A stretch of DNA of 64,000 nucleotides, taken from NCBI GenBank assembly GCA_900539145.1, contig UQAX01000005.1, forward strand, positions 26,050-90,049, given 5' to 3'. This DNA is from an uncultured Blautia sp. (GTDB lineage: Bacteria; Bacillota; Clostridia; Lachnospirales; Lachnospiraceae). A program made the position numbers and the translations under genes. The notes under the pieces are model-generated. The model ran no database searches. It saw only the letters and a list, made by a program, of their open reading frames with translations, and was not told where the DNA came from. Position 1 is the first letter of the stretch; every line of letters starts with the position of its first letter. Positions 1 through 8,005 of the stretch are shown one piece after another.

Positions 1-495
1 TAATGCTTTTGCCATTGGAGCTAAGCAGTTTGTTGTACAAGAAGCTGCAGAAATGATGTTATCATTTTCTGTTAATGTTTCATGGTTTACATTGTAAACG
101 ATTGTTGGTAAGTCATTTCCTGCTGGTGCAGAGATAACAACTTTTTTAGCGCCTGCATCGATATGAGCCTGAGCTTTGTCTTTAGATGTATAGAAACCTG
201 TACACTCAAGAACTACGTCTACACCGATTTCTCCCCATGGAAGTTCAGCTGCGTTTGCTTTTGCGTAAATTTTGATTTCTTTTCCATCAACTGTGATGAA
301 GTCTTCACCTGCTGTTACTTTATCAGCTAATTCGTATCTACCCTGAGTAGAGTCATATTTCAGTAAGTGAGCTAACATTGCTGGAGATGTTAAATCGTTG
401 ATTGCTACGATTTCAAATCCCTCTGCTCCGAACATCTGTCTAAATGCAAGACGACCAATACGTCCAAAACCATTAATTGCTACTTTTACTGCCAT
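1..495 (-). CDS. gap: Glyceraldehyde-3-phosphate dehydrogenase, 5' part (runs off window)
   Basis: The first 165 residues of a phosphorylating GAPDH, the glycolytic enzyme that makes 1,3-bisphosphoglycerate from glyceraldehyde-3-phosphate and NAD. The N-terminus has the Rossmann motif NGFGRIGR, and the catalytic cysteine lies in SAASCTTNCLAP at about residue 153, close to the window edge. The start ATG at 495 follows an AGGAGGA ribosome binding site by about 9 bases. The catalytic C-terminal domain is outside the window. A sigma-A promoter lies at 586-614, so the gene is probably transcribed alone or as the first gene of a glycolytic operon. The family is certain; the gene is incomplete only because of the window boundary. 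Confidence 0.97.
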   Translation of the reverse strand, partial: MAVKVAINGFGRIGRLAFRQMFGAEGFEIVAINDLTSPAMLAHLLKYDSTQGRYELADKVTAGEDFITVDGKEIKIYAKANAAELPWGEIGVDVVLECTGFYTSKDKAQAHIDAGAKKVVISAPAGNDLPTIVYNVNHETLTENDNIISAASCTTNCLAPMAKAL

Positions 496-585
496 GATTT
501 TTATTCCTCCTAAAAGTGATTGATTTAATGTGAGTTCTTCAACAAAATAAACACACTTTGTTAAAGAAACATCAACCTTGTCCAT

Positions 586-614
586 ATTGTACCTGTTTTT
601 ATCCAAAAATTCAA
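586..614 (-). promoter_or_regulatory. Sigma-A promoter for gap
   Basis: Read on the minus strand: -35 TTGAAT, 17 bp, -10 TACAAT. It leaves a leader of roughly 85 nt before the gap start codon. Confidence 0.7.
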
Positions 615-653
615 GTCTATTTTCAAATTTCCTGCGGTTTCATGCTTTCTCAC

Positions 654-683
654 TTGAAATTGCTTCTGTTTTGCCTTTATAAT
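654..683 (+). promoter_or_regulatory. Sigma-A promoter for the PHP phosphatase gene
   Basis: -35 TTGAAA, 18 bp, -10 TATAAT, about 45 bases before the preferred ATG at 735. A longer open frame that starts at 558 would begin upstream of this promoter, which supports the later start. Confidence 0.7.
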
Positions 684-734
684 GAAAGAAAAGCAAAGAA
701 TTTTTCATATTATTTTATACGAAAGGAAAAACTT

Positions 735-1535
735 ATGTACTATGATTTCCATCTCCATTCGGATTTTTCCGAAGACAGCACCAGTCCTATGGAGGATATG
801 ATAAAAGAAGGAATAAAACAGAATTTAAAAGGCATGTGTTTTACGGAACATACCGACTTAGATTTTCCCGGAAATAACTTTACTTTTCTAACAGATTTAG
901 CTGCATACGAAGAAACTTTTTTACAGTTAAAAGAAAAATACCATTCTCAAATCAACCTTTATTTTGGTCTGGAAGCAGGATTGCAGCCCCACTTAAAAGA
1001 AGAAATACCGGCGCTTTGTACTTCCAAAAGCTTTGATTTTATCATAGGCTCTACACATCTTGCTGACCGTTTAGATCCTTACGAAGCCGTTTTCTTTGAA
1101 AATCGTACAGAAGCACAGGCATATCAGCGTTATTTTGAAGTGCTTCTTAAAAACCTTCAAACTTACTCCTGTTTTGACACCTGTGGACACATTGATTATG
1201 TGGTTCGCTACGGCCCGTCCAAAAATGCACATTATTGTTATAAAAATCATGCCGATATCTTAGATGAAATTTTAAAAACACTCATAGATAAGGGAATTGG
1301 TTTGGAATGTAACACAGCAGGCTTTAAATACGGTCTGGGACAGCCACATCCTTCCATGGAAATTTTAAAGCGTTACAAAGAATTAGGCGGCGAATTGCTC
1401 ACTTTAGGCTCTGATGCCCATGCTCCCTGCCATATTGCCTATGATTTCCAGAAGGCTTCCGACCTTTTAAAAGCCTGCGGTTTTCGATACTATACAATTT
1501 TCAAAGAGAGAAAATCGGAATTTATTCCTTTATAA
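735..1535 (+). CDS. hisK: PHP-domain histidinol-phosphatase (HisJ/HisK family)
   Basis: A 266-residue PHP-family phosphoesterase, the class that dephosphorylates histidinol phosphate in histidine synthesis. Metal-binding motifs appear in the family order: HLHSDFSED at the N-terminus, FTEHTDLDF, a GLEAGLQPH strand, GSTHL, CGHIDYVVRYG and GSDAHAP near the C-terminus. The ATG at 735 is chosen because GAAAGGA precedes it by 7 bases and because the conserved HxH motif then starts at residue 5; the in-frame ATG at 558 would add an unrelated tail and lies upstream of the promoter. No other his genes are nearby, so assignment to histidine synthesis is by family, and another phosphoester substrate is possible. 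Confidence 0.85.
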   Translation: MYYDFHLHSDFSEDSTSPMEDMIKEGIKQNLKGMCFTEHTDLDFPGNNFTFLTDLAAYEETFLQLKEKYHSQINLYFGLEAGLQPHLKEEIPALCTSKSFDFIIGSTHLADRLDPYEAVFFENRTEAQAYQRYFEVLLKNLQTYSCFDTCGHIDYVVRYGPSKNAHYCYKNHADILDEILKTLIDKGIGLECNTAGFKYGLGQPHPSMEILKRYKELGGELLTLGSDAHAPCHIAYDFQKASDLLKACGFRYYTIFKERKSEFIPL

Positions 1536-1543
1536 AAGTTTTC

Positions 1544-1587
1544 AATAACTATTGGGATATTTTATCTTCTATACCCCAATAGTTATT
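1544..1587. terminator. Perfect 13-bp inverted repeat between convergent genes
   Basis: Arms 1544-1556 (AATAACTATTGGG) and 1575-1587 (CCCAATAGTTATT) enclose an 18-base spacer whose ends pair partly. It lies just after the PHP gene stop and overlaps the stop of the DUF4160 remnant on the other strand. There is no long T-run on either side, so a shared bidirectional terminator is likely but not proven. Confidence 0.55.
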
Positions 1588-1765
1588 CTCCATAAAAACC
1601 ATTATCACTTTTTTCCGCCCATTTCATATACATTTCTTTATAATTTTCTTTTATAAACTCACGAATAATACGAATTTCCCTATCAGATAATTGTCCTATA
1701 TTCTCAATCGTTGTTTCGCCATTTTTCATAACAAAAAACTTTGCAGAACCCGCATTTTCACAACA
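1583..1765 (-). pseudogene. DUF4160 remnant (C-terminal part only)
   Basis: The minus-strand frame after the DUF2442-like stop codon continues open and reads ENAGSAKFFV, then GQLSDREIRIIREFIKENY and KWAEK before TAA at 1583-1585. This matches the C-terminal half of DUF4160 proteins (GSAKFW...LS.kElr.i...i.eN...l...W). The N-terminal HPPHxH-type part of the family is absent from all frames upstream. An internal ATG at 1729 would give only 48 residues and has no good ribosome binding site. It is in the same frame as the upstream gene, separated by one TGA and two cysteine codons, as expected of a deletion that removed the junction between two genes. No function is claimed. Confidence 0.55.
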
Positions 1766-2035
1766 TCACACATATTCAATCCTCACCTTCTGAATTGGTT
1801 TTAAAAAATCTTCCGTATCAAAATATAAATTTTCAAGAATTGGAATTAAATCTATATATTCTTCTTCCTCCTCGTGCCCTTCATATTTAGCCATAACAAC
1901 TAAATATCCATTATCCCATTCAATTACTTTTGTATATCGTTCAAGTCTTGGAGATGTTCTAAAACGTATATTATGACTATTAAATCGAAAAGATGTAAAC
2001 ATTTTGTCACTACTTAATATCGCCTCGTTTTTCAT
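1766..2035 (-). CDS. DUF2442-like small protein
   Basis: An 89-residue acidic protein whose second half (EYIDLIPILENLYFD, then FLKPIQKVRIEYV) resembles the end of DUF2442 proteins (DLxPLLE...F..L.d...F..V.ve). DUF2442 and DUF4160 genes are often neighbours, and a DUF4160 remnant follows directly here, which strengthens the call. The start at 2035 has a GGTGGTGGAG purine stretch upstream. The biochemical role of the family is not established; the pairs are sometimes listed with toxin-antitoxin-like modules. The C-terminus may be slightly shortened by the deletion that damaged its partner. Confidence 0.5.
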   Translation of the reverse strand: MKNEAILSSDKMFTSFRFNSHNIRFRTSPRLERYTKVIEWDNGYLVVMAKYEGHEEEEEYIDLIPILENLYFDTEDFLKPIQKVRIEYV

Positions 2036-2130
2036 ATTAACTCCACCACCTTAATTTACGTTTTCTAAAAATATTATAACACCCGACAGGTATCATTTCC
2101 ATAATATTCTGCCTCTCCGTTTAAAAACAG

Positions 2131-2160
2131 AAAAAAGAGCACTCTCTACAAGTGCCCTTT
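2131..2160 (-). terminator. Intrinsic terminator of the isc-mnmA operon
   Basis: On the minus strand AGGGCACT and AGTGCTCT form a stem (one G-U pair) followed by a T-run. The left arm overlaps the last codons of mnmA. Confidence 0.8.
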
Positions 2161-3237
2161 TCCTAAAATAATGCCGCCTCCGGCTACATATTCTCCGTCA
2201 TAAAAAACTACTGCCTGCCCCGGAGTAACTGCTCTTTGCGGTTCACGGAAAGTAACTTTGACTTTTCCTTCTCCTAAATCCTCCAGTGTGCACACTGCTC
2301 CCGGATGATTATAACGGATTTTCGCAGTAAATTCTTTTCCTTCTTCCAAATGGTCTATCGCCATGAAATTCACTCTGTCACAGACCAAATCTGTCACAAA
2401 TAAATCTTCATTTTCTCCGATAACCACCTCATTGGTGTCCGGTCTTATTTCTGTTACAAAGACAGGATGTCCCATAGAAAGATTTAATCCTTTTCTCTGT
2501 CCAATGGTATAATGAATAATTCCCTTATGTTTTCCGATTACTGTACCGTCTTCTAAAACATAATTTCCTTCTTCCAGTTTTTTCCCTGTACTTTCTTCGA
2601 TAAATCCGGCATAGTCATTATCCGGTACAAAGCAGATTTCCTGACTGTCCTTTTTGTGTGCTACGGGAAGTCCCGCTTCCTGAGCAATCTGGCGGATTTC
2701 GTCTTTTGTATATTCTCCTACCGGCATCAATGTTCTGGAAAGCTGTTCCTGTGTAAGATTATATAACGCATAAGTCTGGTCTTTCTTTGCTGTCACCGAA
2801 TTTCGAATAGCATATCTTCCATTTGGAAGCTTCTCTACTCTGGCATAATGTCCTGTTGCAATATAATCTGCTCCGATATCCAGACTTCTTTTTAAAAGAG
2901 ACTCCCATTTCACATAGCGATTGCATGCAATACAGGGATTTGGCGTTCTGCCTTCCAGATATTCCTGATTAAAGTAATCGATAACCTTCTCTTTAAATTC
3001 TTTTCGGAAATTCATAACATAATAAGGAATATCTAAAATCTGAGCAACTCGTCTGGCATCGTCTACTGCGCTTAATCCGCAGCAGCCGCCGTTTTCTTCC
3101 TGAAACTCATTGTCTTCCTCCTGCCAAATCTGCATGGTTACTCCGATTACATCATACCCCTGCTTTTTCAGCAGATAAGCCGCCACAGAGGAGTCTACAC
3201 CGCCGGATAATCCCACAACGACTTTCTTTCCGCTCAT
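2146..3237 (-). CDS. mnmA: tRNA-specific 2-thiouridylase MnmA
   Basis: A 363-residue tRNA-thiolating enzyme that makes 2-thiouridine at the wobble position of Lys, Glu and Gln tRNAs. The PP-loop ATP-binding motif GLSGGVDSSVAA is at residues 9-20. The two catalytic cysteines fall in NPCIACNRYVKW (about residue 102) and SQEICFV (about residue 200), and a C-terminal beta-barrel domain ends the protein. Length is typical. Its ATG shares one base with the iscU stop (TAATG), so the two are translationally coupled. Position after iscS and iscU indicates that the sulfur comes from the operon's own cysteine desulfurase. Confidence 0.96.
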   Translation of the reverse strand: MSGKKVVVGLSGGVDSSVAAYLLKKQGYDVIGVTMQIWQEEDNEFQEENGGCCGLSAVDDARRVAQILDIPYYVMNFRKEFKEKVIDYFNQEYLEGRTPNPCIACNRYVKWESLLKRSLDIGADYIATGHYARVEKLPNGRYAIRNSVTAKKDQTYALYNLTQEQLSRTLMPVGEYTKDEIRQIAQEAGLPVAHKKDSQEICFVPDNDYAGFIEESTGKKLEEGNYVLEDGTVIGKHKGIIHYTIGQRKGLNLSMGHPVFVTEIRPDTNEVVIGENEDLFVTDLVCDRVNFMAIDHLEEGKEFTAKIRYNHPGAVCTLEDLGEGKVKVTFREPQRAVTPGQAVVFYDGEYVAGGGIILGKGHL

Positions 3238-3677
3238 TAATATTCTTCCTCGTCTTCTTCATCTTCATGGATATCTGATTTCGGTTTAGAAAGACCTTCG
3301 ATTTTAATTCCATGCTTTTCTGCGTAATCCCACAGTGCTGCATGAATTGCTTCCTCAGCCAGTAAAGAACAGTGTACTTTTACCGGTGGAAGTCCGTCTA
3401 AAGCTTCCATAACAGCTTTATTGGTAACTTTTAAAGCTTCTTCAATCGTTTTTCCTTTTACCAGTTCTGTTGCCATACTGCTTGTCGCAACGGCTGCACC
3501 ACATCCGAATGTCTTAAATTTACAATCCTGAATAATCTGATTGTCATCAATATCAAGATAAATTCTCATAATATCGCCGCATTTTGCATTTCCTACTGTT
3601 CCTACACCGCTGGCGTTTTCAATTTCTCCTACATTTCTTGGGTTCTGAAAATGGTCCATAACTTTTTCGCTGTACAT
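3237..3677 (-). CDS. iscU: Iron-sulfur cluster scaffold IscU/NifU N-terminal type
   Basis: A 146-residue scaffold protein on which [2Fe-2S] clusters are built. The three conserved cysteines are visible in NAKCGDIM, FGCGAAVA and VHCSLLAEEAI. The N-terminus (YSEKVMDHFQNPRNVG) is characteristic. The last residues form a very acidic tail (EDEEDEEEY) beyond the usual fold end. The gene lies between the desulfurase iscS and mnmA; no iscA, hscA or fdx follows, so this is the short Clostridia-type isc operon. Annotation pipelines often call this protein NifU; the IscU-like domain is the only one present. Confidence 0.93.
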   Translation of the reverse strand: MYSEKVMDHFQNPRNVGEIENASGVGTVGNAKCGDIMRIYLDIDDNQIIQDCKFKTFGCGAAVATSSMATELVKGKTIEEALKVTNKAVMEALDGLPPVKVHCSLLAEEAIHAALWDYAEKHGIKIEGLSKPKSDIHEDEEDEEEY

Positions 3678-3702
3678 AATAATTTCCTCCGTTTTTTCTC
3701 TC

Positions 3703-4887
3703 TTATTTGTTCTGTTTTTTTACAAAATCTTCATATAATGGTGATAAATCACGCAGTTTTCCGATAATTTCTTTTAACTGCTCTAATGTATAATCCAAAT
3801 CTTCTTTTGTGGTATCTTCTCCCAAAGTCAATCGCAAAGAACCATGTGCAATTTCATGAGGCAGACCGATTGCCAATAATACATGAGAAGGATCTAAGGA
3901 ACCGGATGTACATGCAGAACCACTGGAAGCAGCAATTCCTTTCATATCCAGCATAATTAACAAAGACTCCCCTTCTACAAAACGAAAACTGAGATTGATA
4001 TTGTTTGGCAAACGTTTTACAGGGTCACCGTTTAATTTTACATAAGGAATTTCTTTTAAAACTCTGTCAATAAAATAATCTCTTAATTCTCTTTCTTTTG
4101 CTGTACGGACTTCCATGGTTTCTGCTGCTCTTTTTGCCGCTACGCCATAGCCCACAATACCCGGAACATTTTCTGTACCCGCACGTCTCTTTCTTTCCTG
4201 TGCACCTCCGTGTACAAAAGAACGGATTTTTACGCCTTTGCGGATATATAAAAATCCGATACCCTTTGGTCCGTTAATCTTATGCGCACTGGAGCTGAGC
4301 ATATCAATATTCATCTCATCCACATCAATCGGCACCTGTCCGAATGCCTGAACAGCATCTGTATGGAATAAAACTCCGTGTTCTTTCGCAATCATTCCAA
4401 TCTCTTTTACCGGTTCAATGGTTCCGATTTCATTATTTGCAAACATAATAGAAATTAAAATTGTTTCCGGACGAATTGCCTTTTGTAATTCATCTAAATT
4501 AACCAGACCATTCTCATCTACATCTAAATATGTGATTTCAGCGCCCTTTTTCTCCAGATATTCACAGGTGTGTAAAATCGCATGGTGTTCAATCTTTGTT
4601 GTGATAATGTGATTGCCCTTTTTGCTGTATGCTTCAAAAGCAGCCTTTAACGCCCAGTTGTCCGCTTCACTTCCTCCTGCGGTAAAATAAATCTCCTCTG
4701 TTTTTGCGCCTAAAACTTTTGCAATATCTTCTCTTGCAGTAGTAATAGCTTCTTTACTTCTTTGTCCCACTTCGTAAATACTGGAAGCATTTCCATAGTT
4801 TTCCGTAAAATATGGAAGCATTGCATCCACAACTTCCTGAGAAGTTTTGGTCGTTGCTGCATTGTCCAAATAAATTCTTGTTTTCAT
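3703..4887 (-). CDS. iscS: Cysteine desulfurase IscS/NifS
   Basis: A 394-residue PLP enzyme that takes sulfur from cysteine as a persulfide and passes it to IscU and MnmA. The N-terminal YLDNAATTK motif, the PLP lysine in SSAHKINGPKGIGF, and the mobile catalytic cysteine in SGSACTSGSLDPSHVL are all present. An in-frame ATG at 4896 sits directly on the GGAG of the ribosome binding site, so the ATG at 4887, spaced 9 bases from it, is the better start. The gene is 18 bases downstream of the Rrf2 regulator and belongs to the same operon. Confidence 0.95.
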   Translation of the reverse strand: MKTRIYLDNAATTKTSQEVVDAMLPYFTENYGNASSIYEVGQRSKEAITTAREDIAKVLGAKTEEIYFTAGGSEADNWALKAAFEAYSKKGNHIITTKIEHHAILHTCEYLEKKGAEITYLDVDENGLVNLDELQKAIRPETILISIMFANNEIGTIEPVKEIGMIAKEHGVLFHTDAVQAFGQVPIDVDEMNIDMLSSSAHKINGPKGIGFLYIRKGVKIRSFVHGGAQERKRRAGTENVPGIVGYGVAAKRAAETMEVRTAKERELRDYFIDRVLKEIPYVKLNGDPVKRLPNNINLSFRFVEGESLLIMLDMKGIAASSGSACTSGSLDPSHVLLAIGLPHEIAHGSLRLTLGEDTTKEDLDYTLEQLKEIIGKLRDLSPLYEDFVKKQNK

Positions 4888-4905
4888 ATCGCTCATCTCC
4901 TATAT

Positions 4906-5358
4906 TTAATCACATTTCTGCACTTTAATTTGCCCTTTTTCACGAGCCTTACGACTCTCCTCTACTAACTGACTGATTTTTATGGAATCTACTGTTTCCT
5001 GAATACTTTTGTTAATCTCCTGCCAGACATAACGGGTAACACATAAATCCTCACCCTGACAATGTTCATTGTTTCCTGCTCCACAGGATACTGCCTCAAG
5101 ACTTCCCTCCAAGGCTCTTAACACATCTCCAACGGAAATTTCATCCGCCGGCTTTGCCAGTCGATAACCGCCCTGAGCGCCTCGTTCACTGACAACCAAA
5201 CCAGCTTTTTTCAGCTTTCTCATAAGCTGCTCCAAATAGCTGTCCGAAATATTTTGTCTGTTAGAAATACTTTGTATGGAAACAGCTTCCTCATCACTAT
5301 ATAATGCTAAGTCGATTAACGCTCTTAGACCATATCTTCCTTTGGTGGAAAGCTTCAT
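4906..5358 (-). CDS. iscR: Rrf2-family regulator, IscR-like
   Basis: A 150-residue winged-helix regulator. The N-terminus MKLSTKGRYGLRALIDLA and the segment SERGAQGGYRLAKPADEI are typical of Rrf2 proteins. A C-x7-C-x5-C cluster (in SCGAGNNEHC and GEDLC) fits a [2Fe-2S]-sensing IscR-like role rather than a CymR-type protein lacking those cysteines. The ATG at 5358 is preferred to 5376 because AGAGG lies 7 bases upstream and the conserved N-terminus starts there. It is the first gene of iscR-iscS-iscU-mnmA and probably controls the operon promoter at 5413-5441. Cofactor binding is inferred from residues only. Confidence 0.88.
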   Translation of the reverse strand: MKLSTKGRYGLRALIDLALYSDEEAVSIQSISNRQNISDSYLEQLMRKLKKAGLVVSERGAQGGYRLAKPADEISVGDVLRALEGSLEAVSCGAGNNEHCQGEDLCVTRYVWQEINKSIQETVDSIKISQLVEESRKAREKGQIKVQKCD

Positions 5359-5412
5359 CCTATCGCCTCTTTTCAATTCCGACTGTTTTACTCTGATTTC
5401 TAATCTGGAAGT

Positions 5413-5441
5413 AGGATAACACCTTTCCTTTGTTCTGTCAA
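5413..5441 (-). promoter_or_regulatory. Sigma-A promoter of the isc-mnmA operon
   Basis: Minus strand: -35 TTGACA, 17 bp, -10 TATCCT, about 55 bases before iscR. A perfect -35 makes regulation by repression plausible. Confidence 0.75.
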
Positions 5442-5490
5442 GCTCCTTTAAAGAATATATTATGAAAAAAGAGAAAATAAGGATTTCACC

Positions 5491-6819
5491 ATGAGTAACA
5501 GAAACTTTCTTTTAAAAGGCACACTTCTTCTGACACTATCCGGCTTTCTTACAAAAATCATTGGCTTTATTTATAGGATATTCCTTTCTCAAAAAATTGG
5601 TGCACAGGGCATGGGAATTTACCAGCTTATTTTTCCTGTTTATACGCTGTGTTATGCGCTTGCCGTAGGCGGTATACAGACAGCTATTTCCCGTCTTGCA
5701 GCGGCAAAAGCAGCTTTAAAAGACGAACAGGGCGCTCGTGATATTTTTCTCTTATCCGCCACCCTTGCTACCACAATTTCCATCCTGACCGGATTTTTTC
5801 TTTATCGTCACGCAAACTGGTTTGCCGTACATCTTATATTAGAAGCACAATGTACCCCTCTTTTAAAAATCTTGGCGATTTCCGTTCCTTTTGGTGTGTT
5901 TCATTCCTGCGTCAACGGCTATTATCTTGCCAGAAAAAAACTTTCTATTCCCGCCGCCGCCCAGCTTATTGAACAATGCTTCCGTGTAGCAGCCTCTTTT
6001 CTGCTGTTTTCCATCTGGTCGGAAAAAGGAATAGCAATCACACCAAAGCTGGCTGTTTTCGGACTTCTAGCCGGAGAACTGGCTGCTTGGCTTTTTACCG
6101 GTTTTATGATTTTATGGGATTTCTGCAAAGGACGTTATCATCTTACTTCCATGACAAAACCGCTAAAAGAATTAAAAGCAATCGTAGCGCTTTCCCTGCC
6201 TTTAACCTGCAATCGCCTTCTGGTAAACATTCTTCACAGTATAGAAGCTGTGCTTATACCCGGACATTTACAGCTTTTCGGACTGGACAACGCCTCTGCC
6301 CTTTCCATTTATGGCGTTTTAACGGGAATGGCGCTGCCCCTTATTCTCTTTCCCTCTGCCGTTACCAATGCTTTATCCACAGTACTCCTGCCCTCTGTGG
6401 CAGAAAATCAGGCATTGGGAAAACAAGAAAATATTCGCAAAAGTATTCTTTTATCTATAAAATACTGCCTTCTTTTAGGTTTTTCAGCCTTTCTCTTTTT
6501 CTATGCAGGAGGAAATTTACTGGGACTTTTACTTTTTAAAAATGAATTTGCAGGAACTTTTATTAAAACACTGTCCTTCATATGTCCCTGCCTGTATTTA
6601 TCCGGAACTTTAAACGGCATTTTAAACGGATTGGGTGCTGCCAACCAAACCTTTTGGCTGAACACACTGGGACTTGGAATTCGTCTTCTTTTTGTATTTT
6701 TCATCATTCCTCATTATGGAATTGTAGGTTATCTCTGGGGACTCATTATCAGCGAACTCTTTATCACTCTGCTCTCTCTTTACTGTTTACGGGAATTTCT
6801 GTTTATCCGTTCACGTTAA
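5491..6819 (+). CDS. SpoVB/MurJ-like lipid flippase (polysaccharide biosynthesis family)
   Basis: A 442-residue polytopic membrane protein of the MOP exporter superfamily. The N-terminus (LLLTLSGFLTKIIGFIYRIFLSQKIGAQGMG) is the SpoVB/MurJ pattern, followed by about 12-14 hydrophobic segments. Relatives move lipid-linked saccharides across the membrane; SpoVB acts in spore cortex formation in Bacillus. The start ATG has AAGGA about 8 bases upstream. It stands alone on the plus strand between the isc promoter and the aroF promoter. Whether it is a sporulation or a vegetative flippase cannot be decided from sequence. Confidence 0.8.
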   Translation: MSNRNFLLKGTLLLTLSGFLTKIIGFIYRIFLSQKIGAQGMGIYQLIFPVYTLCYALAVGGIQTAISRLAAAKAALKDEQGARDIFLLSATLATTISILTGFFLYRHANWFAVHLILEAQCTPLLKILAISVPFGVFHSCVNGYYLARKKLSIPAAAQLIEQCFRVAASFLLFSIWSEKGIAITPKLAVFGLLAGELAAWLFTGFMILWDFCKGRYHLTSMTKPLKELKAIVALSLPLTCNRLLVNILHSIEAVLIPGHLQLFGLDNASALSIYGVLTGMALPLILFPSAVTNALSTVLLPSVAENQALGKQENIRKSILLSIKYCLLLGFSAFLFFYAGGNLLGLLLFKNEFAGTFIKTLSFICPCLYLSGTLNGILNGLGAANQTFWLNTLGLGIRLLFVFFIIPHYGIVGYLWGLIISELFITLLSLYCLREFLFIRSR

Positions 6820-6846
6820 AGTTTTAAACTTTACATTAAAAAAGTA

Positions 6847-6875
6847 TCGACAATTTCTTTTTTTTGTATTATAAT
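6847..6875 (+). promoter_or_regulatory. Sigma-A promoter for the DAHP synthase gene
   Basis: -35 TCGACA, 17 bp, -10 TATAAT, about 30 bases before the ATG at 6906. A longer open frame starting at 6864 would begin inside this promoter. Confidence 0.75.
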
Positions 6876-6905
6876 TTACAAAACGCTTACAAAGGAGATT
6901 TTTTT

Positions 6906-7937
6906 ATGAGCTTCCAATTTATAAAACAGCTTCCGACTCCGGATGAAATCAAAGAACAAATCCCTATGTCAGAAGAATTAAAAGAACAAAAAAGAAAGAG
7001 AGATAAGGAAATACAGGATGTTTTTACCGGAGTTTCCGATAAATTTCTTGTCATTGTAGGCCCTTGTTCTGCTGACAGAGAAGACTCTGTATGTGAATAT
7101 ACCAATCGTCTGGCAAAATTACAGGAAAAGGTTTCTGACCGTCTGATTTTAATTCCGAGAATTTATACAAATAAGCCTCGAACCACCGGAGAAGGCTATA
7201 AAGGTATGCTTCATCAGCCGGATCCCGAAGCAAAGCCTGACGTATTAGCCGGTATTCTGGCAATCCGAAAAATGCACATTCGTGCCCTTACAGAGACAGG
7301 TCTTACTTCTGCCGATGAAATGCTTTATCCGGATAACTGGCATTATTTATCCGACCTGCTGTCCTATGTTGCCATCGGCGCCCGCTCTGTGGAAAATCAG
7401 GAGCATCGTCTCATGGTAAGCGGTTTGGATATTCCCGTTGGAATGAAAAACCCTACCAGCGGTGATTTTTCCGTTATGTTAAACTCTGTTGTTGCCGCAC
7501 AGGCTGGTCACGATTTCATTTCCAGAGGCTGGGAAGTAAAAACAGAAGGAAATCCACTGACTCACACAATTTTAAGAGGAGCTGTCAGCAAACACGGAAA
7601 TACTATTCCTAATTATCATTATGAAGATTTACAGCGTCTTCTGGAAATGTATCATGAAAGAAATCTGGCAAATCCATCAGTTGTCATTGATGCCAACCAT
7701 TCCAATTCAGGGAAAAAATACAAAGAACAAATTCGAATTGTAAAAGAGGTACTTCACAGCCGTCTTGTGTCAAAAGATATTCAAAATCTTGTAAAAGGCG
7801 TGATGATTGAAAGTTATCTTGTAGAAGGATGCCAGAAAATCGCTCCTGATAATATTTACGGAAAATCCATTACCGATCCGTGTCTTGGATGGGAAGATAC
7901 CGAAAAACTTATCTTCACCATTGCCGAGCTTTGCTAA
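6906..7937 (+). CDS. aroF: 3-deoxy-7-phosphoheptulonate synthase (type I DAHP synthase)
   Basis: A 343-residue enzyme condensing phosphoenolpyruvate and erythrose-4-phosphate, the first step of the shikimate pathway. It matches the type I-alpha (AroF/AroG/AroH) family through IVGPCSADRED, the block PRIYTNKPRTTGEGYKG, and VVIDANHSNSGKKY. The ATG at 6906 follows AAGGAG by 8 bases. The gene has its own promoter and a strong terminator, and no other aro genes are near, so it is a single-gene unit. Which aromatic amino acid inhibits it cannot be read from the sequence. Confidence 0.93.
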   Translation: MSFQFIKQLPTPDEIKEQIPMSEELKEQKRKRDKEIQDVFTGVSDKFLVIVGPCSADREDSVCEYTNRLAKLQEKVSDRLILIPRIYTNKPRTTGEGYKGMLHQPDPEAKPDVLAGILAIRKMHIRALTETGLTSADEMLYPDNWHYLSDLLSYVAIGARSVENQEHRLMVSGLDIPVGMKNPTSGDFSVMLNSVVAAQAGHDFISRGWEVKTEGNPLTHTILRGAVSKHGNTIPNYHYEDLQRLLEMYHERNLANPSVVIDANHSNSGKKYKEQIRIVKEVLHSRLVSKDIQNLVKGVMIESYLVEGCQKIAPDNIYGKSITDPCLGWEDTEKLIFTIAELC

Positions 7938-7956
7938 AAATATTTTCTGAAAACGC

Positions 7957-8005
7957 AAAAGACGATTGCATTAAGCAGAAACACTTAATACAATCGTCTT
8001 TTTAT
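7957..8005. terminator. Bidirectional terminator between aroF and xerD
   Basis: AAAGACGATTG and CAATCGTCTTT form a long stem, extended inward by ATTAAG/CTTAAT. T-runs follow on the plus side (TTTTTATTTT) and, more weakly, on the minus side (TTTTGCGTTTT), so it can serve both converging genes. Confidence 0.85.

Noticed and set aside
3152..3343. A 63-residue minus-strand frame across the mnmA-iscU junction
   Set aside because: It overlaps both real genes in another frame and has no family match.
5976..6539. A 187-residue plus-strand open frame
   Set aside because: It lies in a shifted frame inside the flippase gene and has serine/arginine-rich low-complexity composition.
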